Source of the DNA: DAHUXD01 sp963736455
GTDB taxonomy: Bacteria > Acidobacteriota > Thermoanaerobaculia > UBA5066 > Gp7-AA6
NCBI GenBank assembly: GCA_963736455.1
Contig: CAVTON010000001.1
Location: forward strand, 558,001-622,000
Length of the DNA: 64,000 bases
Direction: 5' to 3'
In this document: positions 44,436 through 52,365 of the stretch, piece by piece
Position numbering within the stretch: position 1 is the first letter of the stretch
How the letters are laid out: each line of letters starts with the position of its first letter
Notes under the pieces: generated by a model
The model's input: only the letters and a program-made list of their open reading frames with translations
What the model was told of the DNA's origin: nothing
Database searches by the model: none
Program-made: the position numbers and the translations under genes

Positions 44436-46139
44436 ATGAAATACGGCATTTTCGCGATGCTCCTCGCCGCCGGCCTCCTTTCCCTCCGGGTGGGACGCGC
44501 ACCGATGCGGCCCATCGCTCCCGCAATCGGCGCGAAAAGCTCCTCCGTTCCCTCGGGTGCGCCCCTGGCGCCGCTCTATGCGGCCGTCGATTCGCACCCG
44601 GCCGCCGGGTCGATCTCGAACGTCAACGGCATGCTCGAGCCGGGTGAAACGGTCCAGATCTCTCCGTTCTGGACCAACGTGACCGGAAGCGATCAGACCT
44701 TCACGGGAACGGCGTCGAACCTGACCGGCCCCGCGGGACCGACCTACACGATCGACGACCCGACCGCGGACTACGGGACCCTGGCCGGCGGGGCGACGAC
44801 CGACTGCAACGGCGCGACCGGGGACTGCTACCTGATGACCGTTTCCGGGACGCGGCCGGTGGCGCACTGGGACGTCACCTTCACCGAGAACCTCAGCAGC
44901 GGCGGCATCGGAACGACATGGACCGTCCACGTCGGCAACAGCTTCACCGACGTTCCGACGACCCATCCCTTCTACCTCTACGTCGAGACGCTCTTCCACA
45001 TGCAGGTCACGTCCGGCTGCGGCGCCGGCATCTACTGCCCCGCGACTCCGGTCACGCGGGCGCAGATGGCGGTCTTTCTCCTGAAGACCCAGCACGGCCC
45101 GGGCTACATGCCGCCGGCCTGCACCGGAGAATTCGGCGACGTGCCCTGCCCGAGCCAGTACGCCGACTGGATCGAGCAGCTTCACAACGAGGGCATCACC
45201 GGAGGCTGCGGCAACGGCAACTACTGCCCCGACAACCCGGTCACGCGCGCGCAGATGGCGGTCTTTCTCCTGAAGACGGAGCACGGCTCCTCGTACGTGC
45301 CGCCCGCCTGCACGGGAATCTTCAACGACGTGCCCTGCCCGAGCCAGTACGCCAACTGGATCGAGCAGCTCTTCAACGAGGGAATCACCGGGGGCTGCGG
45401 CAACGACGACTACTGCCCCGACGCCTCGGTCCTGCGCGGCCAGATGGCGGTGTTTCTCGTGAAGCTCTTCGGTCCGCCCATGGCGCCCGTTCCCGACGCC
45501 GACGCCCATTCCTCCGACCGACACGGCGACCATGACGCAGACCCCGACGCTCACACTGACGCCGACGATCACGCTCACGCCGAGCAACACGCTGACGCCG
45601 AGCCGGACGTTCACCTCGTCGCCGACGACCACCGCGACGCGGACTCCGACTGCCACGCCGACCAGGACTTCGACCAACACATCGACTTTCACACCGACAT
45701 CGACGTCTACGCGGACACCGACGAATACGCGGACGCCGACGAACACGCGGACGCCAACGCTTACACCGACGCTGAATACGAATCACATCGTCAACGGTGG
45801 GCGCCGGCGTGGACGGGACGAGCTTCGTCGATTCGATCGAGTGGCACCTTCATCACGACGATTCCGGTCGGGACGACGGTCGAGTGGGACTGGGTCAGCG
45901 GACCGCACTCAACGACGTCGGGGACGTGCACCGCTACGAACTGCACTCCCGGCGTCGGTGGCCCAACCGGCGAGGTCTGGGATTCAGGGCAACACAGCAC
46001 GGGCTTCACCTACCCGCAAACCTTCAACAACGTCGGCACCCTCAGCTACTTCTGCACGGTCCATAACGTGATGATGCAGGGCGTCATCAACGTTCTTCCG
46101 CTGACTCCGACGCCACCGGGTGTCCCGAGACGGCGGTAG
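44436..46139 (+). CDS. SLH protein with Thr/Pro linker and plastocyanin-like domain, middle out of frame
   Basis: Start ATG 44436 with a full AGGAGG site. Signal peptide, a beta domain, then three Cys-bearing SLH repeats (to about 45475). The single open frame stays open to 46139 (567 residues), but its centre reads as an Asp/His-rich string. The +1 frame gives a natural TPTxTPTxT linker from about 45495 to 45780, a third frame gives VGAGVDGTSFVDS, and the original frame resumes with a copper-type cupredoxin end (PHSTTSGTC, YFCTVHNVMMQG). Three one-base insertions that cancel out explain this. The plastocyanin-like C-terminus has the Cys-x2-His-x4-Met-type ligand run, so it may bind copper. 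Confidence 0.8.
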   Translation: MKYGIFAMLLAAGLLSLRVGRAPMRPIAPAIGAKSSSVPSGAPLAPLYAAVDSHPAAGSISNVNGMLEPGETVQISPFWTNVTGSDQTFTGTASNLTGPAGPTYTIDDPTADYGTLAGGATTDCNGATGDCYLMTVSGTRPVAHWDVTFTENLSSGGIGTTWTVHVGNSFTDVPTTHPFYLYVETLFHMQVTSGCGAGIYCPATPVTRAQMAVFLLKTQHGPGYMPPACTGEFGDVPCPSQYADWIEQLHNEGITGGCGNGNYCPDNPVTRAQMAVFLLKTEHGSSYVPPACTGIFNDVPCPSQYANWIEQLFNEGITGGCGNDDYCPDASVLRGQMAVFLVKLFGPPMAPVPDADAHSSDRHGDHDADPDAHTDADDHAHAEQHADAEPDVHLVADDHRDADSDCHADQDFDQHIDFHTDIDVYADTDEYADADEHADANAYTDAEYESHRQRWAPAWTGRASSIRSSGTFITTIPVGTTVEWDWVSGPHSTTSGTCTATNCTPGVGGPTGEVWDSGQHSTGFTYPQTFNNVGTLSYFCTVHNVMMQGVINVLPLTPTPPGVPRRR

Positions 46140-46161
46140 TCGTCCTCAAGACTGTTCACCA

Positions 46162-46177
46162 AACGGGTGAGCCCGTT
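46162..46177 (+). terminator. Hairpin after the SLH/plastocyanin-like gene
   Basis: AACGGG-TGAG-CCCGTT, a 6-bp stem and 4-base loop 22 bases after the stop codon. It is followed by TCCTATCCCC rather than a T-run, so intrinsic termination is uncertain. Confidence 0.35.
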
Positions 46178-46183
46178 CCTATC

Positions 46184-46315
46184 CCCTCTCCCCCCGGCGG
46201 GAGGAGAGGGCGAGGGTGAGGGGGGCGTCATCCGAATCGCCGCACATTCGAAGCGGATAGCTACGGGGCCCCTCACCCCAACCCTCTCCCCTCACGGGGC
46301 GAGGGTGCAGAGGGG
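46184..46315. repeat. Inverted-repeat element of the CCCTCACCCC/AACCCTCTCCC type
   Basis: The left part has an 8-bp hairpin (CCCTCTCC with GGAGAGGG). A GAGGGTGAGGGG stretch is then mirrored by CCCCTCACCCCAACCCTCTC about 45 bases on. Sequences of this type are widespread between genes in many bacterial phyla. Confidence 0.7.
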
Positions 46316-46367
46316 CGCGCGGGCCTCCCCCGCCGTTTGGCACGATCCCCGCATCATCCGAGGACGT

Positions 46368-46877
46368 TTGAGCGAAAGAAAGAGGCCGGGCATCTGGGGC
46401 GCCGGCGTGCGCGATGTCGTCGCGAGGCAGTTCACCCGCGTCGAGGACGTGGTCTACGTCGGCCTGGGCATCCTGCTCTCCGGCTGCTCGGTGGCGCTCC
46501 TCGCGATCGCCGCCACGCAGTTCGTCGGCAGCCTCGCCGCGGGGCGGCTCGGCGAGGAGATCGTCGACATCCTCGATCGGATCCTGCTGATCCTCCTGGT
46601 CGTGGAGATCCTGTACACGGTCCAGGTTTCGTTCCGCGAGCACACGCTGGTTCCCGAGCCGTTCCTGATCGTCGGCCTGATCGCGGGTACCCGCCGGGTC
46701 CTCGTTCTGACGGCGGAGTTCAAGGACCTTCTCGCGAAGGGGGACGCGGCGTTCCGAAACGGGATGATCGAGCTCGGCCTGCTCTCCGCCCTGATCCTGG
46801 CGCTGGTCGTCTCGCTCGTGCTCCTGCGGCGCCGTCCCCCGAGCGAAGGCCGCCCCGCGGCGCTGCGGGAGGCCTGA
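46368..46877 (+). CDS. psiE: PsiE-family membrane protein
   Basis: 169 residues from a TTG start (GAGGACG upstream). Four membrane helices, with the PsiE-like features IVDILDRILLILLVVEILYTVQVSF, REHTLVPEPFLIVGLIAGTRRVLVLTAEF. PsiE is named for phosphate starvation induction in E. coli, but its biochemical function is not known. No Pho box is visible. The symbol reflects family membership only. Confidence 0.8.
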   Translation: MSERKRPGIWGAGVRDVVARQFTRVEDVVYVGLGILLSGCSVALLAIAATQFVGSLAAGRLGEEIVDILDRILLILLVVEILYTVQVSFREHTLVPEPFLIVGLIAGTRRVLVLTAEFKDLLAKGDAAFRNGMIELGLLSALILALVVSLVLLRRRPPSEGRPAALREA

Positions 46878-46984
46878 AGAGCGTCGGCCGGGGCCGGGAA
46901 ATGGCTTCCATCTTGCACTGAACCTCCGGTGGAAACGGCCCGTTTCGCGATCAGCGGTTGCGCTCTTCGAAAACGAGGTGGACG

Positions 46985-47182
46985 ATGCCGAACTGGAAGA
47001 TCCCGGTGGCATCCCCGGACCGGATGCCGATTCCCCTTCATGCCGTTTGCGCAGACTGCGGCAACAAAGTGCGCGTCGAGCGCGGAGCGTTCAAGCCGCA
47101 CAACTGGGGAATGCGTCTCTGCCCCGGCTCATGGCAGCTCGTCAGCGAGCGAAGCCGCCTGGCGAGAAAGGGCGCGGCTTAG
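46985..47182 (+). CDS. Small cysteine-pair protein
   Basis: 65 residues with a GAGGTGG ribosome site. One CADC pair and a later single cysteine (RLCPGSW). The middle block GNKVRVERGAFKPHNWG is basic. It may bind a metal or nucleic acid, but no family is recognised. Confidence 0.6.
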   Translation: MPNWKIPVASPDRMPIPLHAVCADCGNKVRVERGAFKPHNWGMRLCPGSWQLVSERSRLARKGAA

Positions 47183-47217
47183 AGTCCAGTCACAGAAGTC
47201 TCAGCGCGCTCAAGTTC

Positions 47218-47243
47218 GTAGGGGCGGCCCTTGCGGCCGCCCG
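47218..47243. repeat. 26-nt hairpin repeat, copy 2
   Basis: Identical to 27851-27876. It lies in the gap between the small cysteine protein and the RIHG-repeat gene. Confidence 0.85.
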
Positions 47244-47304
47244 CTGGCGGAAGAGGATCGAAACCTTCGGCATCTCGCCCCGTCTAACGACCAGAGGTGC
47301 TGAG

Positions 47305-48360
47305 ATGACCCGTCCGAGCCTTTCGGCCCGCCTGCGCGCCGGCCTCGCGATCCTCATGCTCGCCGGCTTCGCGTGGCCCGCCGCGTCCCTGGCCGCTTCC
47401 CACAGCCTCGCGCCGACCAACGGCCGCTGGCTGATCGACTTCGACCGCGACGGCTTGCTGCAGCTGACCCTGAAGCGCCGCTCGGAGTCCGGCAACGACA
47501 ACTGGACCTCGTCGAACGACTACACGGTCACCGACTTCCAGGGCCTCGAGCGCCCGAAGTCCTCGACCGAGGTCCCGGTCCACTTCCAGATGGTCCGCGA
47601 CGCCGGCACGGTCTCCTTCGACGGACAGTTGAACGACTCCGGCGGATCGGGCCGATTCACCTTCCAGGCGAACGCCGAATACCTCGCCGAGCTCACGAAG
47701 ATGGGCTATGCCGCGCCGGATGAGAGCGAGGCCTTCGCGCTCGCCGTCCACGACGTGAGCCGCAGCTTCATGCGCGAGCTCGCCGCCCTCGGGTACGTCC
47801 ACGAGGACCTCGACGAGCTCATTGCGATGCGGATCCACGGCGCGACCCCGCAATACATCCGCGACATGAAGGCCGCCGGCTACGACCACCTCAGCGCCGA
47901 CGACCTCGTCTCCATGCGGATCCACGGCGCCACGCCCGAGTTCGCGCGCCAGATGAAGGCCCTCGGCTACGACCTCGGCGCCGATGACCTCGTCGCGTTC
48001 CGGATCCACGGCGTCACCCCGGACTTCGTCCAGGCGATGAAGGGCCTCGGCCACGTCGAGGCGGACGACCTCGTCTCCCTCCGCATCCACGGCGCGACGC
48101 CGGAGTTCATCCACGAGATGGAAAGCCTCGGCTACGGGGACCTGTCGGCCGACGACGTGGTCAGCATGCGCATCCACGGCGTCACGCCCGACTTCGTCCG
48201 CCAGCTCCAGCAGCTCGGCTACCGCAACGTCTCGGCGGACGACCTCGTCAGCCTCCGCATCCACGGCGTCTCCGTGGATTACGTCAAGCGCGCCCGCTCG
48301 CGCGACAAGGACGTCTCGATCGACGAGATCGTCGACATGAAGATCCACGGCCGGGGCTGA
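47305..48360 (+). CDS. Secreted protein with seven RIHG helical repeats
   Basis: 351 residues; signal peptide ending ASLAAS. The first ~140 residues are a beta-type domain (WLIDFDRDGLLQLTLKRRS, FQANAEYLAELTKMGY). From about residue 163 to the end there are seven repeats of 26-29 residues, built on DDLVSMRIHGATPEFxxxMKxLGY, the last one cut short (VDMKIHGRG). Each repeat probably makes two short helices. Similar repeats occur in secreted or membrane proteins of Acidobacteriota, sometimes after a peptidase domain; their partner is not known. Confidence 0.85.
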   Translation: MTRPSLSARLRAGLAILMLAGFAWPAASLAASHSLAPTNGRWLIDFDRDGLLQLTLKRRSESGNDNWTSSNDYTVTDFQGLERPKSSTEVPVHFQMVRDAGTVSFDGQLNDSGGSGRFTFQANAEYLAELTKMGYAAPDESEAFALAVHDVSRSFMRELAALGYVHEDLDELIAMRIHGATPQYIRDMKAAGYDHLSADDLVSMRIHGATPEFARQMKALGYDLGADDLVAFRIHGVTPDFVQAMKGLGHVEADDLVSLRIHGATPEFIHEMESLGYGDLSADDVVSMRIHGVTPDFVRQLQQLGYRNVSADDLVSLRIHGVSVDYVKRARSRDKDVSIDEIVDMKIHGRG

Positions 48361-48381
48361 AAGGACGGCGTCGCCGGCGCC

Positions 48382-49422
48382 TCACTTCGTCGGCGTCGCG
48401 ACGGTCAGGTCGGAGAGACCGCTCGAACCGGAGTGGGCCAGGTACACGACGCCCTTGTCCGTCACGGCCGGGTTCCGCGCCCCGCGGGGCGTCGGCACCG
48501 TCGCGTCGACGGAGAGCTTTCCCTGCGCATCCACGCTCGCGACCGTGAGCCGGCCGGCCCTGGCCGCGCCGACGTAGAGCCGATGGGTCGCCGGCGAATA
48601 GTCGATGTCGTCGACCCCGTCCCCCGTATCGACCGACGACAGGACTTTCCCGCCGTGCTCCGTGTCCATCACCTCGGCCCGGGCGCTGCATGCGACGAAG
48701 AGCTGATGCGCGGCCGGATCGACCCTCAGCCCGTGCGGTCCGTCTTCCCCGCACTCGGGCTTCCAGGTTTCGACCGTCTTCCGGGAGCCGAGGTCGATCG
48801 ACAGAGTGAGGTCCCGATCCTCCAGGTTCGTGTAGAAGCGCCCGTGCGGTGCATCCACCGCGAAGCCCTCGGGATTGCCGTCGAAGGTGAGCTTCGCCTT
48901 CTCCGCGAGCGTCGCCGCATCGAGGACGCGAACGGACTTGTCGCGGGGCGTGGTGACCCAGACCTCCTTCGTCGGTCCCACGTAGGCGAGGCCGTCGGGC
49001 ATCGAGTCGAGCTTCCGGCACGCGCCCTTTGCGAGCGAGAGCGCGTTGAAGGCGCAGATCGTCGAATCGGCGCGGTTGCCGACGTAGACCACGCCGTCTC
49101 CAATCGTGACCGAGGACGGGCCGACGATCCGCTTGCGGTCGCCCGTGCCCATCTCGGCCGTCGGGAAGCCCGCGATCTGCCTCAACGATCCCTTCGACGA
49201 GTCGATGACGACGACGAGCCCCGTGTTGCCCGCAGGGACCCATACCGAGCGAGTCGAGGGATCGAAGGCGATGTAGTCCATAGAGATTCCGGCCGGCGTC
49301 GCTCCCGGCAGCGGCAGCGAGCGCACCTCGTAGGCGGGCTCGGCGGCCCTCGCGCGGACCGCGAGAAGCACGGCGGCCGAGACGAGCACGAATCGCACTG
49401 AGGTCCTGAATGTTCGGCGCAT
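48382..49422 (-). CDS. YncE-type beta-propeller protein, secreted
   Basis: 346 residues, signal peptide ending RARAAEP. The remainder has repeated propeller blades (RSVWVPAGNTGLVVVID, GVVYVGNRADSTICAF, KEVWVTTPRDKSVRVLD, HRLYVGAARAGRLTV), as in YncE/YVTN-family proteins. No catalytic motif. It converges on the RIHG-repeat gene with a 21-base gap. Ligand unknown. Confidence 0.85.
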   Translation of the reverse strand: MRRTFRTSVRFVLVSAAVLLAVRARAAEPAYEVRSLPLPGATPAGISMDYIAFDPSTRSVWVPAGNTGLVVVIDSSKGSLRQIAGFPTAEMGTGDRKRIVGPSSVTIGDGVVYVGNRADSTICAFNALSLAKGACRKLDSMPDGLAYVGPTKEVWVTTPRDKSVRVLDAATLAEKAKLTFDGNPEGFAVDAPHGRFYTNLEDRDLTLSIDLGSRKTVETWKPECGEDGPHGLRVDPAAHQLFVACSARAEVMDTEHGGKVLSSVDTGDGVDDIDYSPATHRLYVGAARAGRLTVASVDAQGKLSVDATVPTPRGARNPAVTDKGVVYLAHSGSSGLSDLTVATPTK

Positions 49423-49506
49423 GGATCGAACTCCTTCTTGCAGGCCCGGATTCTAGCGGACGGCCCGTGAAAGGAGACTAAACGGCGGAGTCGACGAACC
49501 GATCCG

Positions 49507-49977
49507 TCATCTCCCGCGCTCCGGAGCCTTGCCATCCGGACCGACCGAGACCTCCGACCGCCTGCCGCGGGTGTCGACCTGCGCCTCGTAGCCCGCGAGG
49601 CGGCCGCGCTTCGTGATCGACTCCACTTTCTCGATCGTACCCTCGCCGGCCCGAGCCTTCAGGCCGGCTTGAACCTCCGGAGGAAGGCTCTTCAACGACA
49701 CCTCCTCCTCCGCTTCGACGATGGTCCCCGCGGCGTCCATCAGGATGTCCCGGGAACGGCCGGCGACGACCAGCTCGGCCTCGTAGAAAACCTGGCCCTT
49801 CTTCTCCTCCCGCGACAGTCCACGGATAGTGGCCTCGGATCCCTGAGCCGCGACCGTCTTCTCGACCGCCGGCGGAAGCTCGGAGCGAGCGATTTTCTTC
49901 TCCGCCGCCGGCGCGCGGGAAGCGAGCAGCAGGGCGAAACCGCCGCACAGAGTCGCCACACTTCTCCGAGTCCTCAT
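49507..49977 (-). CDS. PepSY-like secreted protein
   Basis: 156 residues; ATG 49977 has GAAGGAG 7 bases away. Signal peptide (LCGGFALLLASRAPAAEKK). Two half-repeats, LPPAVEKTVAAQGSEATIRGLSREEK and LPPEVQAGLKARAGEGTIEKVESITK, resemble the putative beta-lactamase-inhibitor-like PepSY group (PF11396). These proteins sit in the periplasm; function is not clear. It lies 84 bases upstream of the propeller gene on the same strand. Confidence 0.75.
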   Translation of the reverse strand: MRTRRSVATLCGGFALLLASRAPAAEKKIARSELPPAVEKTVAAQGSEATIRGLSREEKKGQVFYEAELVVAGRSRDILMDAAGTIVEAEEEVSLKSLPPEVQAGLKARAGEGTIEKVESITKRGRLAGYEAQVDTRGRRSEVSVGPDGKAPERGR

Positions 49978-50107
49978 CCGAACACTCCTTCGAGGCCTTT
50001 GGGCGCGGTACCCGGGTCCCGCCGACATCATATCGACCCGCCCCTGAACGAGGGATAAACCGACTCCGGCAGCCTTCGCGCATGCGCGCGGCAAAATGCC
50101 GTCGAGG

Positions 50108-50425
50108 CTACTTGCCAAAGACGGCCTTCGCGACGGTGATGGCCGACATCGCCTTTGGCCACCCCGCGTAGAAGGCGAGATGGGTGATGGTCTCGATCAG
50201 CTCGGCCTCGGTCAGGCCGTTCTCCCTGGCGCGATTCAGGTGAAACGTGAGCTGTTCCGTGTTGCCGCCCGCGATGAGAGCGGCCACGGTGACGAGGCTG
50301 CGATCGCGCTTCGATAATTCCGTGCGCTCCCAGACGTCGCCGAACAAGACGTCGTCCGTGAGCTGGACCAACTTGGGCGAGAAGTCTCCGAGATTCATCT
50401 TGATTGCGGAAGGCGGCTTGTTCAT
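50108..50425 (-). CDS. Carboxymuconolactone decarboxylase family protein (no CxxC)
   Basis: 105 residues, single CMD domain: FGDVWERTELSKRDRSLVTVAALIAGG, TFHLNRARENGLTEAEL, ITHLAFYAGWPKAMSA. There is no CxxC, so it is unlike the peroxidase at 13730-14314 and is closer to 4-carboxymuconolactone decarboxylase-like proteins of unknown substrate. It is probably a multimeric cytoplasmic enzyme. Confidence 0.88.
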   Translation of the reverse strand: MNKPPSAIKMNLGDFSPKLVQLTDDVLFGDVWERTELSKRDRSLVTVAALIAGGNTEQLTFHLNRARENGLTEAELIETITHLAFYAGWPKAMSAITVAKAVFGK

Positions 50426-50651
50426 GTCCTGTCCTTGCTGAGGGCGGATCGGCGAGAACTCATGGGGCTTGCCGTTGCCGGACCGACGCTACACCCTCGC
50501 ACCGGCGGAAGCCCTTCGATGCCGGCGCCGAAGCCGCTCCAGAGGCCGTGGTGCCTCGAGTGACCGTCCGGGAAGGGGGACGGCCCCTTGAACCTGTACC
50601 CGAGGACAGGTAAACTCGAGGTCTCTGAAACAAATCACTCGGCTGGCGGAC

Positions 50652-50873
50652 GTGAAATGCGTCTGCGGCGCGCGCCTCCGCGTGCAGTTCGAGCCCGTGC
50701 CGGGTTCGACTGTCGCGAAGCACCGGTTTCGGTGCTCTCGCTGTGACGCCGTCCGGCCCGCCCTCGGCGCGATCGTCCAGGTCTCCCGTTACCAGGACGG
50801 AAGATGGACGCGCCTGCCGCCGGCCGAGTGGAAGACCCTGTCCTGGCGCGGACGGCCGAGCTCCTCGCACTGA
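50652..50873 (+). CDS. Small zinc-ribbon-like hypothetical protein
   Basis: 73 residues from a GTG with a weak ribosome site. A C-x-C pair at the N-terminus (MKCVCGA) and a C-x2-C pair later (RCSRCDAV) could form a zinc knuckle; the C-terminus is WKTLSWRGRPSSSH. It is the only open frame of its kind here and could still be spurious. The 226 bases before it hold no gene that I can see. Confidence 0.45.
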   Translation: MKCVCGARLRVQFEPVPGSTVAKHRFRCSRCDAVRPALGAIVQVSRYQDGRWTRLPPAEWKTLSWRGRPSSSH

Positions 50874-50893
50874 AGCGGGCCAGGCACCGGCTC

Positions 50894-51277
50894 CTATTCC
50901 CCGCTCCTTCCAGGGGCTCTGGGCGACGGATGGGACTGCGTCGGAATCGAGGGAACCGCTCGAGAGGAGGGCGCCGGCCGATAGGCGGGATGGCCCGGGT
51001 GACCCCCGCCGCCGTGGGTGTCGTGATGATCGTCATGGCCGACGTCGTGGTGATCGTCGTGGTGATCATGGCCTCCGCGAGGCGGCCCGACGTAGTACGT
51101 CGGCCCCCAGCCGTCGTAGACGACGTAGCCCGGGGCGTCGTAGTAGTACTCCCCGTCGTAGTCGCCGGCGTATACCCCTGCGCTCGCCACGCATCCGGTG
51201 AGAGTCATGAACGCGGCCACGGCGAGCACGAGGGCTCCGAGCCGGAGCAGCGGCCAGCGCCGAGGGACGGTCGTCAT
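50894..51277 (-). CDS. His/Asp-rich lipoprotein
   Basis: 127 residues; the start has a perfect GGAGGTGG site and overlaps the VOC gene stop by ATGA. Signal peptide with lipobox (TLTGC). Tyr-rich stretch (YDGEYYYDAPGYVVYDG), then HDHHDDHHDVGHDDHHD, a run able to bind Ni, Zn or Cu. A Pro/Ser-rich tail follows. Probably a metal-holding envelope lipoprotein, by composition only. Confidence 0.75.
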   Translation of the reverse strand: MTTVPRRWPLLRLGALVLAVAAFMTLTGCVASAGVYAGDYDGEYYYDAPGYVVYDGWGPTYYVGPPRGGHDHHDDHHDVGHDDHHDTHGGGGHPGHPAYRPAPSSRAVPSIPTQSHPSPRAPGRSGE

Positions 51278-52188
51278 GGCGCCACCTCCTTCGATTCCGT
51301 GTCGGACCACTCGAGCAGCCCGAACGGCGCGCCGGAGGGGTCGGCGACGACGGCCACCATTTCGCCGTGGCGATCCGGATGCGGCTGCACCAGGACGCGG
51401 CCTCCGAGAGCGACGACCTTCCGGGATGCCTCCGCCACGCTCGCGACGCGAACGAAATCGAGCCAGTGCGAATGGAGGTTCGGAGCGGTCAGCGGAGGCG
51501 AATTCGCCGTGGCGCGCGCATAGCCATCCGCCGCCAACAGGAGATGTTGCCGCCCATCGTCGCTCGGCAGCTCGAACACCTCGTAGCCGAAGAGCGCCTG
51601 GTAGAAAGCGGCTCCGGTATCCGGATTGGTCGTGATCAGCGAGCTCCAGATCCAGCCCCCGATCGGCGTGAGCACATCGGGCGGGTCGCCGCTGCCCGAC
51701 TGCAGCACGGCGAAGACCGCTCCCTGCGGATCGGCGAGGATCGCCTGCTGTCCGCGTTCCGGGTAATCGCGGGGCGGCGAGAGGACCTTGCCGCCATGCG
51801 CGACGGCCGTCCGGTCGGCTTCCGCCGTGTCGCGAACGGCGATGAACGTCAACCAGGCCGGCCGCCTGTGCTCGCCGCTCGGCAGGGACCGTTGAACGAG
51901 CCCCGCGATCGGTTCGCCTCCGAGGAGGGCGACCGCGAATTTCTTGTCGCCGAGCATGGTGTCCCGGAACGTCCAACCGAACAGGCTCCCGTAGAAGCGC
52001 TTCGCGCTCTCGAGGTCGGGCGTCACCAGATCCGCCCACACCACTTTGCCCACGTGGTGATCGCTGGTCGGCGGCTGCACGAGCGGCGGCAGGTCGGGCG
52101 GCCCGGCGAAGCTGCTCCCCGCGCACAGGATTCCGAGAAGGAGGCACCAGATCAGAATTCGCCATTCCCGACCGCGCGGAGTGGTCAT
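51274..52188 (-). CDS. Secreted VOC (glyoxalase/dioxygenase-fold) protein, two modules
   Basis: 304 residues; ATG 52188 after GGGGAGGAG. The signal peptide ends at about residue 28. Two VOC modules follow: KVVWADLVTPDLESAKRFYGSLFGW and IWSSLITTNPDTGAAFYQALFGYE, each ending in a DPxGAxF motif (LADPQGAVFAVLQ and VADPSGAPFGLLE). Export is unusual for this family. It may bind a metal, though the usual His/Glu ligands are not all visible. It is co-transcribed with the His-rich lipoprotein. Confidence 0.85.
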   Translation of the reverse strand: MTTPRGREWRILIWCLLLGILCAGSSFAGPPDLPPLVQPPTSDHHVGKVVWADLVTPDLESAKRFYGSLFGWTFRDTMLGDKKFAVALLGGEPIAGLVQRSLPSGEHRRPAWLTFIAVRDTAEADRTAVAHGGKVLSPPRDYPERGQQAILADPQGAVFAVLQSGSGDPPDVLTPIGGWIWSSLITTNPDTGAAFYQALFGYEVFELPSDDGRQHLLLAADGYARATANSPPLTAPNLHSHWLDFVRVASVAEASRKVVALGGRVLVQPHPDRHGEMVAVVADPSGAPFGLLEWSDTESKEVAP

Positions 52189-52365
52189 GTTCAACTCCTC
52201 CCCGTCGAGGTCCGTTGCCGGCGACGGTTCATCGACGCCGATGCGAACGAACCCCGGCTGGAAGAGTGCAGGATTCGGGCCAGCCGCAGGATGCCTCCGC
52301 GAAACGCGCCGCCGCGTTCTTGACTGCCTCCGCCGAGCGACGTAGCGTCGTCCGGGTCGGCGCGC

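Noticed and set aside
45495..45790. Asp/His-rich stretch as a metal-binding domain of the SLH protein
   Set aside because: The other frame gives a normal TPT linker, so the acidic/His run is best explained by frameshift.
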